From positions 62,001 through 126,000 of the forward strand of contig NZ_JSYP01000003.1 in NCBI RefSeq assembly GCF_000813005.1: 64,000 nt of DNA, written 5' to 3'. Shown here in pieces: positions 27,204 to 36,023 of this stretch; the first letter of the stretch is position 1; every line of letters starts with the position of its first letter. Under the pieces are notes generated by a model, which was not told the DNA's origin, made no database searches, and saw only the letters and a program-made list of their open reading frames with translations. A program made the position numbers and the translations under genes. The DNA comes from Flavobacterium sp. KMS (GTDB lineage Bacteria > Bacteroidota > Bacteroidia > Flavobacteriales > Flavobacteriaceae).

Positions 27204-28037
27204 ATGAAAGTTAAATTCTTGTTTATTGTAGCAATTTTGATGGTAATTTTTTGTTTTTTTTCATTTTCAAAGACAAATAATACTGTTAAAAGCAATCTTT
27301 TGGGAAACACAATTCAGCAGCGTTTTCAACTACCTCAGGGATTTGTGCGAGAAGAGGAATCTAAAACTTCGTTTGGATCTTTTTTGCGAAATCTTCCATT
27401 AAAACCTACAGGTTCAAACGTTTTGTATTTTGATGGAACTGTAAAATCAAATCGAAATGTTTATGAAGCGGTTGTGGATTTGCCCATTGGAAAACAGGAT
27501 TTACATCAATGTGCTGATGCCGTGATGCGTTTGCGAGCGGATTATTTTTATAGCCAAAAACAGTACGATAAAATACATTTTAATTTCACAAATGGTTTTC
27601 GAGTTGATTTTAGTAAATGGGCCGCAGGTTACAGAATTGCAGTTAAAGGAAACAAAACCAGTTGGGTTAAAACTGCAAAACCATCTGACAGTTATCAAAC
27701 CTATTGGAAATACTTAGAGACGGTTTTTATGTATGCAGGAACTGCTTCGTTAGAAAAAGAACTGAAATCAATTAATGCTTCAGACATAAAAATTGGAGAT
27801 GTTTTTATAAAAGGTGGCTTTCCAGGTCACGCTGTTATTGTAGTTGATGTGGCTGTGAATCCTAAAAACAATCAAAAAATTATGCTTTTAGCACAAAGCT
27901 ATATGCCAGCACAGGAAATTCAAATATTGAAAAATCCAAATAATAGTTCATTGAGTCCTTGGTATACTGTCGATTTTGGAACCTCTCTGAAAACACCTGA
28001 ATGGACTTTTAGTTCCTCACAATTAAAACGTTTTTAA
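27204..28037 (+). CDS. DUF4846-like secreted or anchored protein
   Basis: A 277-residue protein with an N-terminal hydrophobic segment (residues 4-22), then a domain I recall as DUF4846. Typical phrases are LPQGFVREE, FLRNLPLKP, LPIGKQDLHQCADAVMRLRADYFY and KGGFPGHAVIVVDVA. The GHA and VVDV pair suggests a papain-like hydrolase fold but the catalytic set is not proved. The stop codon is directly followed by the ATG of the M15 peptidase gene, so the pair is likely an envelope operon. Confidence 0.75.
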   Translation: MKVKFLFIVAILMVIFCFFSFSKTNNTVKSNLLGNTIQQRFQLPQGFVREEESKTSFGSFLRNLPLKPTGSNVLYFDGTVKSNRNVYEAVVDLPIGKQDLHQCADAVMRLRADYFYSQKQYDKIHFNFTNGFRVDFSKWAAGYRIAVKGNKTSWVKTAKPSDSYQTYWKYLETVFMYAGTASLEKELKSINASDIKIGDVFIKGGFPGHAVIVVDVAVNPKNNQKIMLLAQSYMPAQEIQILKNPNNSSLSPWYTVDFGTSLKTPEWTFSSSQLKRF

Positions 28038-28784
28038 ATGAAACGATTCCTTTTTTTGGTCCTTATATTTCAAAATGTTTTTTCTCAGGAAATCCCATTG
28101 AATGTTCAAAAATTAATTAAAGCATACCCAAATCAAGTTGTTGGTTATAAAGATAATAAAGTTATTTTTAATGATAAATCATATTTGATTTATGATGATT
28201 TTAAAAATAAAACGAATCAAGAATTGTTGGAAAATCCAGATATTGAGGATCAATTTAAGTTTGTTTATAATAAAGCAAATAAGAATTTAATTCCAAAGGA
28301 AGATGCAGGAAGAATTCGAAATGAAGCATTTTTTAAGAAAATTTATGGAAATTCAAAATCAGAAGTTGAATCAAAAATGACTGAAATTATTTGGTGTCCA
28401 AAATTAGTCAATCAAAAAATAAAAGTAACAACTGTAAATGGAATTGATAAAATAGTAAAAAAACTCTCGGCAGAATTAGATAATAATCCAGAATTTAAAA
28501 AATATATTAATGTTATTGGTGGTACATTTAATTGGAGAAAAATTTCAGGAACAAACCGATTGAGTATGCATAGTTATGGAATGACTATAGATATTAATGT
28601 CAAAAATTCCAATTACTGGCAATGGGATTGTAAATGTAAAAACGAAGAAGCTACTCTTTCGTATAGAAATCAAATTCCTCTGAAACTAGTTTCGATTTTT
28701 GAAAAATACGGCTTTATTTGGGGAGGCAATTGGAAACATTATGACACAATGCATTTTGAGTATCGACCTGAACTTTTTTTATAA
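28038..28784 (+). CDS. M15-family metallopeptidase (D-Ala-D-Ala carboxypeptidase-like)
   Basis: Zinc peptidase acting on peptidoglycan peptides. At 248 residues, with signal peptide MKRFLFLVLIFQNVFSQ. The zinc motif is SMHSYGMTIDIN (His, then Asp seven residues later), and the third ligand and catalytic Glu region is WKHYDTMHFEYRPE near the C-terminus. This is the M15C layout shared with phage endolysins, but the signal peptide and the lack of phage genes argue for an envelope housekeeping enzyme. It starts immediately after the DUF4846 stop. Confidence 0.88.
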   Translation: MKRFLFLVLIFQNVFSQEIPLNVQKLIKAYPNQVVGYKDNKVIFNDKSYLIYDDFKNKTNQELLENPDIEDQFKFVYNKANKNLIPKEDAGRIRNEAFFKKIYGNSKSEVESKMTEIIWCPKLVNQKIKVTTVNGIDKIVKKLSAELDNNPEFKKYINVIGGTFNWRKISGTNRLSMHSYGMTIDINVKNSNYWQWDCKCKNEEATLSYRNQIPLKLVSIFEKYGFIWGGNWKHYDTMHFEYRPELFL

Positions 28785-28855
28785 TTTTTTAAATTATTTT
28801 ATTATAAAAAAATATAGTCAAATAAATTCAAAAAAGAAGATTTAGCAGACATAAT

Positions 28856-29596
28856 ATGAAAATTATAAAATTACTATTAATTTTAAACCTCTTTTTTATA
28901 AGTTCAATTACAAAAGCACAACTTGCAATTGTATATGATAAAGATGGTTATGTAAATGTTAGAGAAAAACCTGATCTTAAATCAAAAATAACAGGAAAAA
29001 TTATTGAAGGACAAGTTTTTTGTATTAACACATTTGATGATGAAAGGAATAATCCCGAATGGTTAAAAATTTGGTATCCGATAAATCCTGATTCAAAGAT
29101 TAAAGATTTTACCAAATTCAGAGACATAAAAGAGGATGGATACATTCATAAAAGTAGAGTTTTTTATCTAGAAAATTTAAAAGAGATATCTTTTAAAAAT
29201 GAGAGCTCTAAAAAAATTAGTGTAAAGAATGATACTTTACAAATTTACATTGAGTCAAAACCATTTGAAAAAGAAAAACATCAGATTATTAAAGATAATG
29301 GTGGAGGACTTATTATCGATAAAGATGCATTTTATTGGGGGTTTCTAGGTCAAATTCCAAGAAACGAATTAAAAGCAATAAAAGTTGTAACAAATAATAG
29401 TAGTTATAGTTTTCCTAAAGAGGCAATTTCTGGCTTGTATGAACTAAATTTAGAATTTACAAAATTATATATCGGAAATAAAAACGAAATCTATATTAAT
29501 CTTTCAGGAGCAGACGGTTCAGATTCTTATGAAGTTGTTTGGTGTTTAAAGAATAATAAAATTTATTCGATGACTATAATGCAAATAATACCTTAA
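28856..29596 (+). CDS. Secreted SH3-domain protein
   Basis: A 246-residue protein with signal peptide MKIIKLLLILNLFFISSITKAQ and a bacterial SH3 domain directly after it (about 27-65: DGYVNVREKPDLKSKITGKI, then WLKIWYP). The C-terminal half (about 90-246) is not recognised; it ends in a beta-rich segment with LSGADGSDSYEVVWCLKNNKIYS. SH3b domains often bind cell-wall peptides. The region around this gene is especially AT-rich. Possibly an accessory envelope protein next to the M15 peptidase. Confidence 0.75.
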   Translation: MKIIKLLLILNLFFISSITKAQLAIVYDKDGYVNVREKPDLKSKITGKIIEGQVFCINTFDDERNNPEWLKIWYPINPDSKIKDFTKFRDIKEDGYIHKSRVFYLENLKEISFKNESSKKISVKNDTLQIYIESKPFEKEKHQIIKDNGGGLIIDKDAFYWGFLGQIPRNELKAIKVVTNNSSYSFPKEAISGLYELNLEFTKLYIGNKNEIYINLSGADGSDSYEVVWCLKNNKIYSMTIMQIIP

Positions 29597-29604
29597 ATAT
29601 AAAT

Positions 29605-30501
29605 ATGGATTTTAGGCTAAAAGTATTTTCTGCTGTTGCAAATAGGTTGAGTTTTACCAAAGCTGCAGCCGAATTATATATTACGCAACCCGCTGTTTCT
29701 AAACATATTCAGGAATTAGAGGAAACTTACAAAACCAAGCTTTTTGAGCGAAATGGTTCCAAGATAACTTTGACTAAAGCTGGAGAAATTCTTTTAAAAC
29801 ATACCAAAGACATCTTCGAAATTTATCGGGAAATCGATTTTGATATGAGTACGTTTATCAACGAACGTCAAGGATTATTGCGATTGGGAGCAAGTACAAC
29901 CATTTCTCAATACATTATTCCGCCTTTATTAGCACGCTTTCATCAGAAATTGCAAGACATAAAAGTCAATTTATTAAACGGAAATACAGAGCAAATTGAG
30001 AGTGCTTTAATTAATAAAGAGATAGAAATAGGAATTGTTGAAGGACAATCCAGAAATCAATCTATTAAATATACTGAGTTTTTAAAAGATGAATTGGTTT
30101 TGGTTTGTAGCAGTAAAAATCCTTTAGTTAACAAAAAAGAGATTCTATTAGCTGATTTGCAAAATTTACGTTTTATAACTCGCGAGAGAGGTTCTGGAAC
30201 ACTTGAAGTTATTGAATACGCATTAAAACAATTCAATATCAAGTTATTAGAATTACAAATTGAAATGCAATTAGGAAGTACTGAAAGTATTAAATCCTAT
30301 CTTTTAAATTCTGAATGTGTTGCTTTTATGTCAATACATGCTGTAGATAAAGAATTAAAAAACAATGAATTAGTGGTTTTGGATATAGAAAAACTAACCA
30401 TCGAAAGATTCTTTTACATTATAACGCTTCACGGAAAATCAGATGCTCTTACAGAGTTATTTATAAAAAACATGTCTAGTTACTATAACTTAAAGTTATA
30501 G
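29605..30501 (+). CDS. LysR-family transcriptional regulator
   Basis: A 298-residue LysR protein. The N-terminal winged helix contains FTKAAAELYITQPAVSKHIQELE (about 17-39). The C-terminal part is a periplasmic-binding-like effector domain (about 90-295) with LRLGASTTISQYIIPPLL. It lies 9 bases after the SH3 gene and 75 bases before a YeiH-family exporter gene. In enterobacteria YeiE-YeiH is the same LysR-transporter pairing, so control of the downstream gene is the likely role. Confidence 0.9.
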   Translation: MDFRLKVFSAVANRLSFTKAAAELYITQPAVSKHIQELEETYKTKLFERNGSKITLTKAGEILLKHTKDIFEIYREIDFDMSTFINERQGLLRLGASTTISQYIIPPLLARFHQKLQDIKVNLLNGNTEQIESALINKEIEIGIVEGQSRNQSIKYTEFLKDELVLVCSSKNPLVNKKEILLADLQNLRFITRERGSGTLEVIEYALKQFNIKLLELQIEMQLGSTESIKSYLLNSECVAFMSIHAVDKELKNNELVVLDIEKLTIERFFYIITLHGKSDALTELFIKNMSSYYNLKL

Positions 30502-30576
30502 ACGATTGCATTTTACGATTGGCAAATGTTGTAATAAGTGCAGACCTTTGTACTGTAATTATTAAATACATTTACC

Positions 30577-31542
30577 TTGAAAACAAAACAACAAACAGCG
30601 AGTCATTTATTTGAAATTAGTGCAATTTCAAAACAAATCATTTTTGTTTTTCTAATTTTACTTTGTCTAACTTCAATTATATCTCCACCAATTGCTTTAC
30701 TATTAGGTTTATTGGTGGCAAATTTATCAGGGAATCCGTTTTTAGATTACAGTCATAAAGCAATTACTATTTTACTACAATTCTCTGTTGTGGGATTAGG
30801 ATTCGGGATGAATGCAACTAGTGCATTATCAGCTGGAAAAGAAGGATTGGTTCTTACTATTGCATCAATTTTTAGTACAATTATTCTAGGGACTTTTTTA
30901 GGAAAATGGTTTGGAATCGATAAGAAAACATCTCACTTAATCTCTTGTGGAACTGCTATTTGTGGCGGGAGCGCTATTGCAGCAATTGCTCCAGTAATAA
31001 AATCTGATGAGAAACAAACATCGGTAGCCTTAGGTGTAATTTTTATACTAAACTCTATTGCTTTGTTCTTATTTCCATATATAGGACATGAATTAAACCT
31101 ATCACAGAGAGAATTTGGTTTATGGTGTGCCATTGCAATTCACGATACAAGCTCGGTAGTAGGAGCCTCCAATAGATTTGGTGCAGAAGCTTTACAAATT
31201 GCAACAACAGTGAAACTAGCACGCGCTTTATGGATTATTCCGATTGCGCTTATTACAACGGTGCTTTTTAAAAATAAACAAACAAGAATTAAAATCCCAT
31301 ACTTTATCGGGTTGTTTATCCTGGCGATGTTACTAAATACTTATGTACCACAAACGGCTATTATAGCCCCTTCAATGGTAGTTCTTGCTAAAATAGGACT
31401 AACGGTTACTTTATTCTTAATTGGGGCAGGATTGAACCTAAGCGTACTAAAAACAGTAGGAGTAAAGCCTTTGTTGCAAGGAGTTTTACTTTGGGTATTT
31501 ATTGCTTCAGTTGCACTAATAGCAATTATACATTTTTCTTAA
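30577..31542 (+). CDS. YeiH-family putative sulfate exporter
   Basis: A 321-residue integral membrane protein with about ten predicted helices and the family phrases FSVVGLGFGMNA, CGTAICGGSAIAAIAPVI and IHDTSSVVGA. The family name (sulfate exporter) is an annotation convention; the true substrate is uncertain. The start codon appears to be TTG at 30577: the first internal Met is some 80 residues in and would delete the first helices. A strong hairpin terminator follows the gene. Probably regulated by the LysR gene upstream. Confidence 0.85.
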   Translation: MKTKQQTASHLFEISAISKQIIFVFLILLCLTSIISPPIALLLGLLVANLSGNPFLDYSHKAITILLQFSVVGLGFGMNATSALSAGKEGLVLTIASIFSTIILGTFLGKWFGIDKKTSHLISCGTAICGGSAIAAIAPVIKSDEKQTSVALGVIFILNSIALFLFPYIGHELNLSQREFGLWCAIAIHDTSSVVGASNRFGAEALQIATTVKLARALWIIPIALITTVLFKNKQTRIKIPYFIGLFILAMLLNTYVPQTAIIAPSMVVLAKIGLTVTLFLIGAGLNLSVLKTVGVKPLLQGVLLWVFIASVALIAIIHFS

Positions 31543-31668
31543 TAATGGCAATCAAGTGTTTTGATTCACAATACTAACCTAGTAGTTTTAAAAATCTGTT
31601 AGGTTAAATTATTAAACTTCAACATCATTTTGACCTTTTTGATACTATCAAAGAGGTTATTTTTTTTA
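31543..31668 (+). terminator. Terminator region after the YeiH-family gene
   Basis: Two hairpins. The first has TAACCT / AGGTTA arms near 31576-31606. The second (31633-31657) has ACCTTTTTGAT / ATCAAAGAGGT arms and is followed by eight T residues (31661-31668), making it the likely terminator. Confidence 0.75.
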
Positions 31669-31694
31669 ATTAACATAATCTTTAGCAATATCCT

Positions 31695-31724
31695 TTTGAA
31701 TTCTGCTTAAATAAAATACTTTTG
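31695..31724 (+). promoter_or_regulatory. Promoter of the S1/P1-PLC-like gene
   Basis: TTTG at 31695-31698, an 18-base spacer, and TACTTTTG at 31717-31724. This is the best full match to the Bacteroidota promoter in the window. The ATG follows 20 bases later. Confidence 0.75.
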
Positions 31725-31744
31725 CACCCCTAATAAATATAAAA

Positions 31745-32743
31745 ATGAAAAACTTTAAAATGAAACCAAGACTAATTGCATTATTTGCATTAGCAATTGG
31801 TTTTTTGACATTATCCTGGGGTATTGTTGGTCACGAGCGTATTAATAAAGCCGCAGTTATGGCTTTGCCAAATCAACTTCAGGTTTTCTTTTACAATCAC
31901 ATCGATTTTATTACACAAGAAGCTTCTGTACCAGATATTCGTAAATATGCCTTGAATTATAAAGATGAAAATCCAAGACATTATTTTGATATGGAAAATT
32001 TTGGTTCTGCAGATAGCTTACCAAAAACTTTAGAAGAAGCAAAGAAAAAATATGATGATAAATTCCTGAACGTAAACGGGATTTTACCTTGGTATATCGA
32101 AGAAATGATGGTTAAATTAACCAAAGCTTTTAAAGATAAAAATCGTGCTGAAATCTTATTTCTTGCTGCCGATTTAGGTCATTATATTGGTGATGCGCAC
32201 ATGCCATTACACACTTCTGCAAATCATGACGGACAATTAACTGACCAAAAAGGAATTCACTCACTTTGGGAAAGCAGATTACCTGAATTATTTGCTAAAA
32301 ATTACAAGTTAAATGTTCCACAGGCAGTGTATTATGAAGATGTTCATAAAGCGACTTGGGATATGATTAATGATACACATAGTTTAGTTCAGCCGTTATT
32401 AGACGTTGATAAAAGACTAAGAACTGCAACTCCGGAAAATCAGGTTTTTAAAATTGATGCTGATGGAAAAGTAGTGAAAAGCAAATACAATTCGGCTGTT
32501 TTCTCTGATGATTATGCTAAGAAATTACATAAAGAGTTAAACGGAATGGTTGAAAGTCAGATGAGAAAAGCTATTACTGCAACTGCAAGTTTTTGGTACA
32601 CTGCGTGGGTAAATGCAGGAAAACCTGATTTAAGTGGTTTAGATGCACCAGCAGTTACTCAAAGAAATTATCAAGCTTTAAGAGATGATTTAAAATTGTT
32701 TCAACAAGGAGATTTATTCGGAATGAAAAATCAAAATGATTAA
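31745..32743 (+). CDS. Zinc-dependent phospholipase C / S1-P1 nuclease superfamily protein
   Basis: A 332-residue exported protein. After a hydrophobic signal (about residues 8-24) the mature N-terminus would be WGIVGHERIN; in this superfamily the terminal Trp amino group and a following His bind the zinc cluster. The central motif is DLGHYIGDAHMPLHT followed by HSLWE, giving the His/Asp/His/His/Glu ligand set. The S1/P1 motif GGN after PLH is missing (SANHDG instead), so phospholipase and nuclease remain equally possible. Ala/Lys-rich helices follow. It stands alone with a clear promoter and terminator. Confidence 0.85.
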   Translation: MKNFKMKPRLIALFALAIGFLTLSWGIVGHERINKAAVMALPNQLQVFFYNHIDFITQEASVPDIRKYALNYKDENPRHYFDMENFGSADSLPKTLEEAKKKYDDKFLNVNGILPWYIEEMMVKLTKAFKDKNRAEILFLAADLGHYIGDAHMPLHTSANHDGQLTDQKGIHSLWESRLPELFAKNYKLNVPQAVYYEDVHKATWDMINDTHSLVQPLLDVDKRLRTATPENQVFKIDADGKVVKSKYNSAVFSDDYAKKLHKELNGMVESQMRKAITATASFWYTAWVNAGKPDLSGLDAPAVTQRNYQALRDDLKLFQQGDLFGMKNQND

Positions 32744-32960
32744 AGGAAGGTTCAAAGGAACAAAGGTTTAATAAAGGTACTAAGGTCCTGAGTTGCTAAG
32801 GTTCTAAGAAAGACAAAGGCTCAAATTCTATTGAATTTGAGCCTTTTTTAGTGCTTTTTACTTTGCGAACTTAGCGTAAAACTTTGCAATCTTTGCGGTT
32901 AAATTTTCAAAACCTTAGTACCTTAGTACCTCAGAACCTTTGAACCTTTGAACCTTTTTT
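32744..32960. repeat. Word-repeat inverted spacer with central terminator
   Basis: Left arm words such as AAGGTTCAAAGG, AAGGTACTAAGG and AAGGTTCTAAG (32744-32812) are mirrored by CCTTAGTACCTTAG, CTCAGAACC and TTTGAACCTTTGAACC (32911-32957). The block CTTAGTACCTCAGAACCTTT (32922-32941) is exactly repeated at 49455-49474. A perfect 14-bp terminator stem lies between the arms. The spacer separates two convergent genes. Confidence 0.8.
32815..32849 (+). terminator. Terminator of the S1/P1-PLC-like gene
   Basis: Stem AAAGGCTCAAATTC (32815-32828) / GAATTTGAGCCTTT (32833-32846), loop TATT, followed by a T-run. The A-rich 5' side may allow use on the other strand too. Confidence 0.9.
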
Positions 32961-35054
32961 TTAAAACTCATATTTCTTATGCTTCAACATATCCGAAGCA
33001 GTTTGATAATACGAAATCGTTTCGTTAACCAAATCGGTTCTTTCTTTTGCTAAAGGAATTTCATCGTAGAATATCTGATATTCTGGTGCAACACCTTTCT
33101 TCGGAATTAAGTTTAGCTGAAATTGTTTTACTTTTTGCTTTGGCGAAAGTATCGTTAATACATTATCCTTTATCAATCCCATATCCTGATATGTAGCGAT
33201 AAAGGCTCTAGGTTTATAATCTGATTTTAAAACATCTTCGCCATAAAACTTACTTTCGTAGCTAAAATTTAGTAAACCAAATAAGGTTGGCATAATATCT
33301 ATTTGCGACATTAACGCATTATACTTTTGAGCAGGAACAAAACCAGGACTATAAATAAAAGCCGGAATTCTATATTTATCTAGTGGAAGTTCTGTTTTTC
33401 CAGCGCTAGACGCACAATGATCGGCTACAATTACAAAAACAGTATTCTTAAACCAAGGCTGTTTACTAGCCATCTCAAAGAATTTTTTTAGGGCATAATC
33501 AGTATATTTTACGCCTCCATCACGGGATTTAATATCCCCAGGAATATCAATTTTTCCATTAGGATATGTAAACGGACGGTGATTACTTACTGTCATGATA
33601 TGATTAAAGAAAGGCTTATTTGTTTTTGCTTCAGCATTCATAACCTTTATCGCTTTATTGGACATATCTTCATCACAAACACCCCAAACATTTGAGAATG
33701 TAATTTCTTCGGGTGTAAAACTAGATTTATCTACAATATCATATCCATTTCCTGAATAAAAATCCTGCATATTATCAAAATAAGCATCTCCACCATAAAG
33801 ATATTTAGTAGTATATCCTTTCTCTCTAAAAACAAATCCTGTCGAGAACTTATTCTTATTGTCTTCTCTTTTTACAACGCTTTCTCCGGCAGTAGGAGGA
33901 ATACATAATGTAACTGCTTCCAGACCGCGAACGGTTCTATTACCAACTGCATATAAATTAGTAAACTCTAAGCTTTTATTAGCCAGACTATCTAAGAATG
34001 GAGTCATATTCTCTTCGTTACCATAACGTTTCATAAACTCGGCACTATAACTTTCGATAGTTATCAAGACTACATTTTTACGATTTTCTGCAGAATCACT
34101 TTGTATCTTTCGTAAAGTACTTTCGCCAGATATAGTAGGTAACTGTTGTTTCAGAATTTTATAAGCTTCGGCATTAGGAATGGTTTTATAAAATTTAAAA
34201 TAATCTAAACTACTGTTTTTGTAGGCTAAATAGAATTTGTACAATCCGTTTGATTGAAGTTCATTGGAAAATACATTTTCAGAATTTTCACTAAGCGCTA
34301 GACGTGGAATTGCAAATAATGAAAAAACAAAAAGCGTAACGTATAAAGCTGATATTTTTATCTTTTCAAGAAATGAAGGTATAGCATCAATATAAATTCT
34401 TGTTTTCTTTACAATAAAATAAGTAACTGTTCCTGCAATTAAAAAAAGAGCAGAAAACAAAGGAATTACAGGATAGGATTGCATTATGTTACCAATAACC
34501 TCATTAGTGTAAACCAAATAATTTACTGCAATAAAGTTATACTTTACACCAAATTCATTCCAGAAAAAATATTCACTTATTCCGTTTTGCAAGATTAAAA
34601 GCACGTACAAAAAGATGACAAAGGCAAATAACCAAAATCTAATTTTATCACGATAGTTAGGAAGAAAAAGTAATAATCCAAATAAAAATGTTTTTATACC
34701 AACAAAAATAAGTACTATTTGTGGTAAGGCTCCACCATACTCGTTAAGGATACTTTTTCCGCTTGCTATATAAAGAAAAAGAGCTATAAGTATTCCAAAA
34801 ATAATGTAACCTGATGGTTTTAAATACTTAGAGTTGGAGATAAAAATAAGATACAACCATAAAAAAACACTTGCTACAACAAACACAAAAACATCAGACA
34901 GTAATCCCAATCCAAATATTTTGATGGTATCAATAAAACTAAATGAAGTTTCGGTTATTGGATGAAAAAACAAAACTAATCTCAATACAAAACTTATCAA
35001 TAAGTAAAAGAAAGACAGATAATAAAATGGGGCTAATTTCTTGTATAATGTCAT
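32961..35054 (-). CDS. LTA-synthase-type sulfatase-fold membrane enzyme
   Basis: A 697-residue protein with about five N-terminal membrane helices (to about residue 215), the family segment FGVKYNFIAVNYLVYTNEVIG, and a periplasmic alkaline-phosphatase-fold domain (about 300-640). That domain shows NVVLITIESYSAEF (metal Glu), the nucleophile Thr in GNRTVRGLEA, TVSNHRPF and VADHCA (metal Asp-His). Gram-negative relatives transfer phosphoglycerol or phosphoethanolamine to glycans or lipid A; which one is not readable here. Transcribed away from a two-component system, with 11-bp repeats upstream. Confidence 0.88.
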   Translation of the reverse strand: MTLYKKLAPFYYLSFFYLLISFVLRLVLFFHPITETSFSFIDTIKIFGLGLLSDVFVFVVASVFLWLYLIFISNSKYLKPSGYIIFGILIALFLYIASGKSILNEYGGALPQIVLIFVGIKTFLFGLLLFLPNYRDKIRFWLFAFVIFLYVLLILQNGISEYFFWNEFGVKYNFIAVNYLVYTNEVIGNIMQSYPVIPLFSALFLIAGTVTYFIVKKTRIYIDAIPSFLEKIKISALYVTLFVFSLFAIPRLALSENSENVFSNELQSNGLYKFYLAYKNSSLDYFKFYKTIPNAEAYKILKQQLPTISGESTLRKIQSDSAENRKNVVLITIESYSAEFMKRYGNEENMTPFLDSLANKSLEFTNLYAVGNRTVRGLEAVTLCIPPTAGESVVKREDNKNKFSTGFVFREKGYTTKYLYGGDAYFDNMQDFYSGNGYDIVDKSSFTPEEITFSNVWGVCDEDMSNKAIKVMNAEAKTNKPFFNHIMTVSNHRPFTYPNGKIDIPGDIKSRDGGVKYTDYALKKFFEMASKQPWFKNTVFVIVADHCASSAGKTELPLDKYRIPAFIYSPGFVPAQKYNALMSQIDIMPTLFGLLNFSYESKFYGEDVLKSDYKPRAFIATYQDMGLIKDNVLTILSPKQKVKQFQLNLIPKKGVAPEYQIFYDEIPLAKERTDLVNETISYYQTASDMLKHKKYEF

Positions 35055-35120
35055 CTAAAAAATTTTATTGCAAATTTAATTCTTTCTATTAGTCGGCTAT
35101 TAGCCAAACCTTTTGTATAA

Positions 35121-35153
35121 CTTAGCATTACCTTAAGATTGCCTTAAGACAAG
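35121..35153. promoter_or_regulatory. Three tandem 11-bp repeats, candidate OmpR-type site
   Basis: CTTAGCATTAC, CTTAAGATTGC and CTTAAGACAAG start at 35121, 35132 and 35143. The 11-base period is that of OmpR/PhoB-family response-regulator sites. The block lies about 45-75 bases upstream of the sulfatase gene -7 element, a normal activator position, and about 200 bases upstream of the response-regulator gene. Confidence 0.55.
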
Positions 35154-35271
35154 TCTTTTTATCATTAATTTAAGGAAATATACAGCTTTTTATTTAGAAT
35201 CTAATTCTTACAAAGAGATATGAAAATAATTAGGTAGTAATAACGCTTAGTTTTTTAAGTTCAAAAACATT

Positions 35272-35279
35272 TATCTTTG
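35272..35279 (+). promoter_or_regulatory. Putative -7 element of the two-component operon
   Basis: TATCTTTG matches TAnnTTTG and lies 78 bases before the response-regulator ATG. Confidence 0.45.
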
Positions 35280-35357
35280 AAACTAGTAAATAGAATTATT
35301 TAGATAAATATTATTTAGAGAATCGTATCAATTTTAGAATATATAACAAATTAAAAA

Positions 35358-36020
35358 ATGCATATTTTAATAGTCGAAGATGAAGCTGGTATTGTACAAT
35401 TTCTTCAGCAAGGTTTAGAAGAAGAAGGATACCAAATTACTACAGCATCAGATGGATTGGCTGGTTTTGAATTAATTCAGAAACAAAAATTTGATTTAAT
35501 TTTACTCGATTGGATGCTTCCTAAAATCACTGGAATAGATTTATGTAAAGCCATTAGAATAAAAGATACTACAACACCAATCATTTTTTTAACAGCAAAA
35601 GATACTATTCTTGAAACCGTTGAAGGATTAAAAGCTGGGGCAAATGATTATATAAAAAAGCCATTTAGTTTTGAAGAGTTGGTCGAACGAATTAAAATTC
35701 ATTTCAGAAACCAGAAAACCCCCGAAATACTCACACTTGGAGCAATCCAAATTAATTTGGCGCAACACACCGTTATGACAAATAACACAGCAGTTTCGCT
35801 TACTCAACGTGAGTTTGAATTGCTAACGTATTTGGTTAAGAATAAAGGTAAAGTGTGTACACGAAATCAGATTTTGCAAGATGTATGGCAAATAAATTTT
35901 GAATACGACACTAGCGTTATTGATGTTTTTATGAATGCTATTAGAAAAAAGCTGAATTTAAAAATCGAGGAAGATTACATAAAAACAATTCGAGGTATTG
36001 GTTACATCGCAAACGACTAA
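35358..36020 (+). CDS. OmpR-family response regulator
   Basis: A 220-residue two-domain regulator. The receiver domain has the acidic pocket VEDE (residues 6-9), the phospho-acceptor Asp51 in LLDWMLP, and the Lys in IKKPFSFEEL. The C-terminal winged-helix DNA-binding domain (about 125-220) shows LTQREFELLTYLVKNKG and VIDVFMNAIRKKL. It lies 3 bases ahead of the partner kinase. Tandem 11-bp repeats in the upstream gap are good candidates for its target. Confidence 0.94.
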   Translation: MHILIVEDEAGIVQFLQQGLEEEGYQITTASDGLAGFELIQKQKFDLILLDWMLPKITGIDLCKAIRIKDTTTPIIFLTAKDTILETVEGLKAGANDYIKKPFSFEELVERIKIHFRNQKTPEILTLGAIQINLAQHTVMTNNTAVSLTQREFELLTYLVKNKGKVCTRNQILQDVWQINFEYDTSVIDVFMNAIRKKLNLKIEEDYIKTIRGIGYIAND

Positions 36021-36023
36021 AAA

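Larger units (their letters stand above)
35055..35357. promoter_or_regulatory. Divergent control region, sulfatase-fold gene and two-component system
   Basis: A 303-bp gap between divergent genes. It holds a minus-strand -7 element TAAATTTG (35071-35078), a small GGCTA/TAGCC inverted repeat (35095-35105), three direct 11-bp repeats (35121-35153), and a plus-strand -7 element TATCTTTG (35272-35279). No additional ORF was seen. Confidence 0.6.

Noticed and set aside
28038-28784. Prophage endolysin
   Set aside because: The M15 protein has a signal peptide and no phage genes are near.
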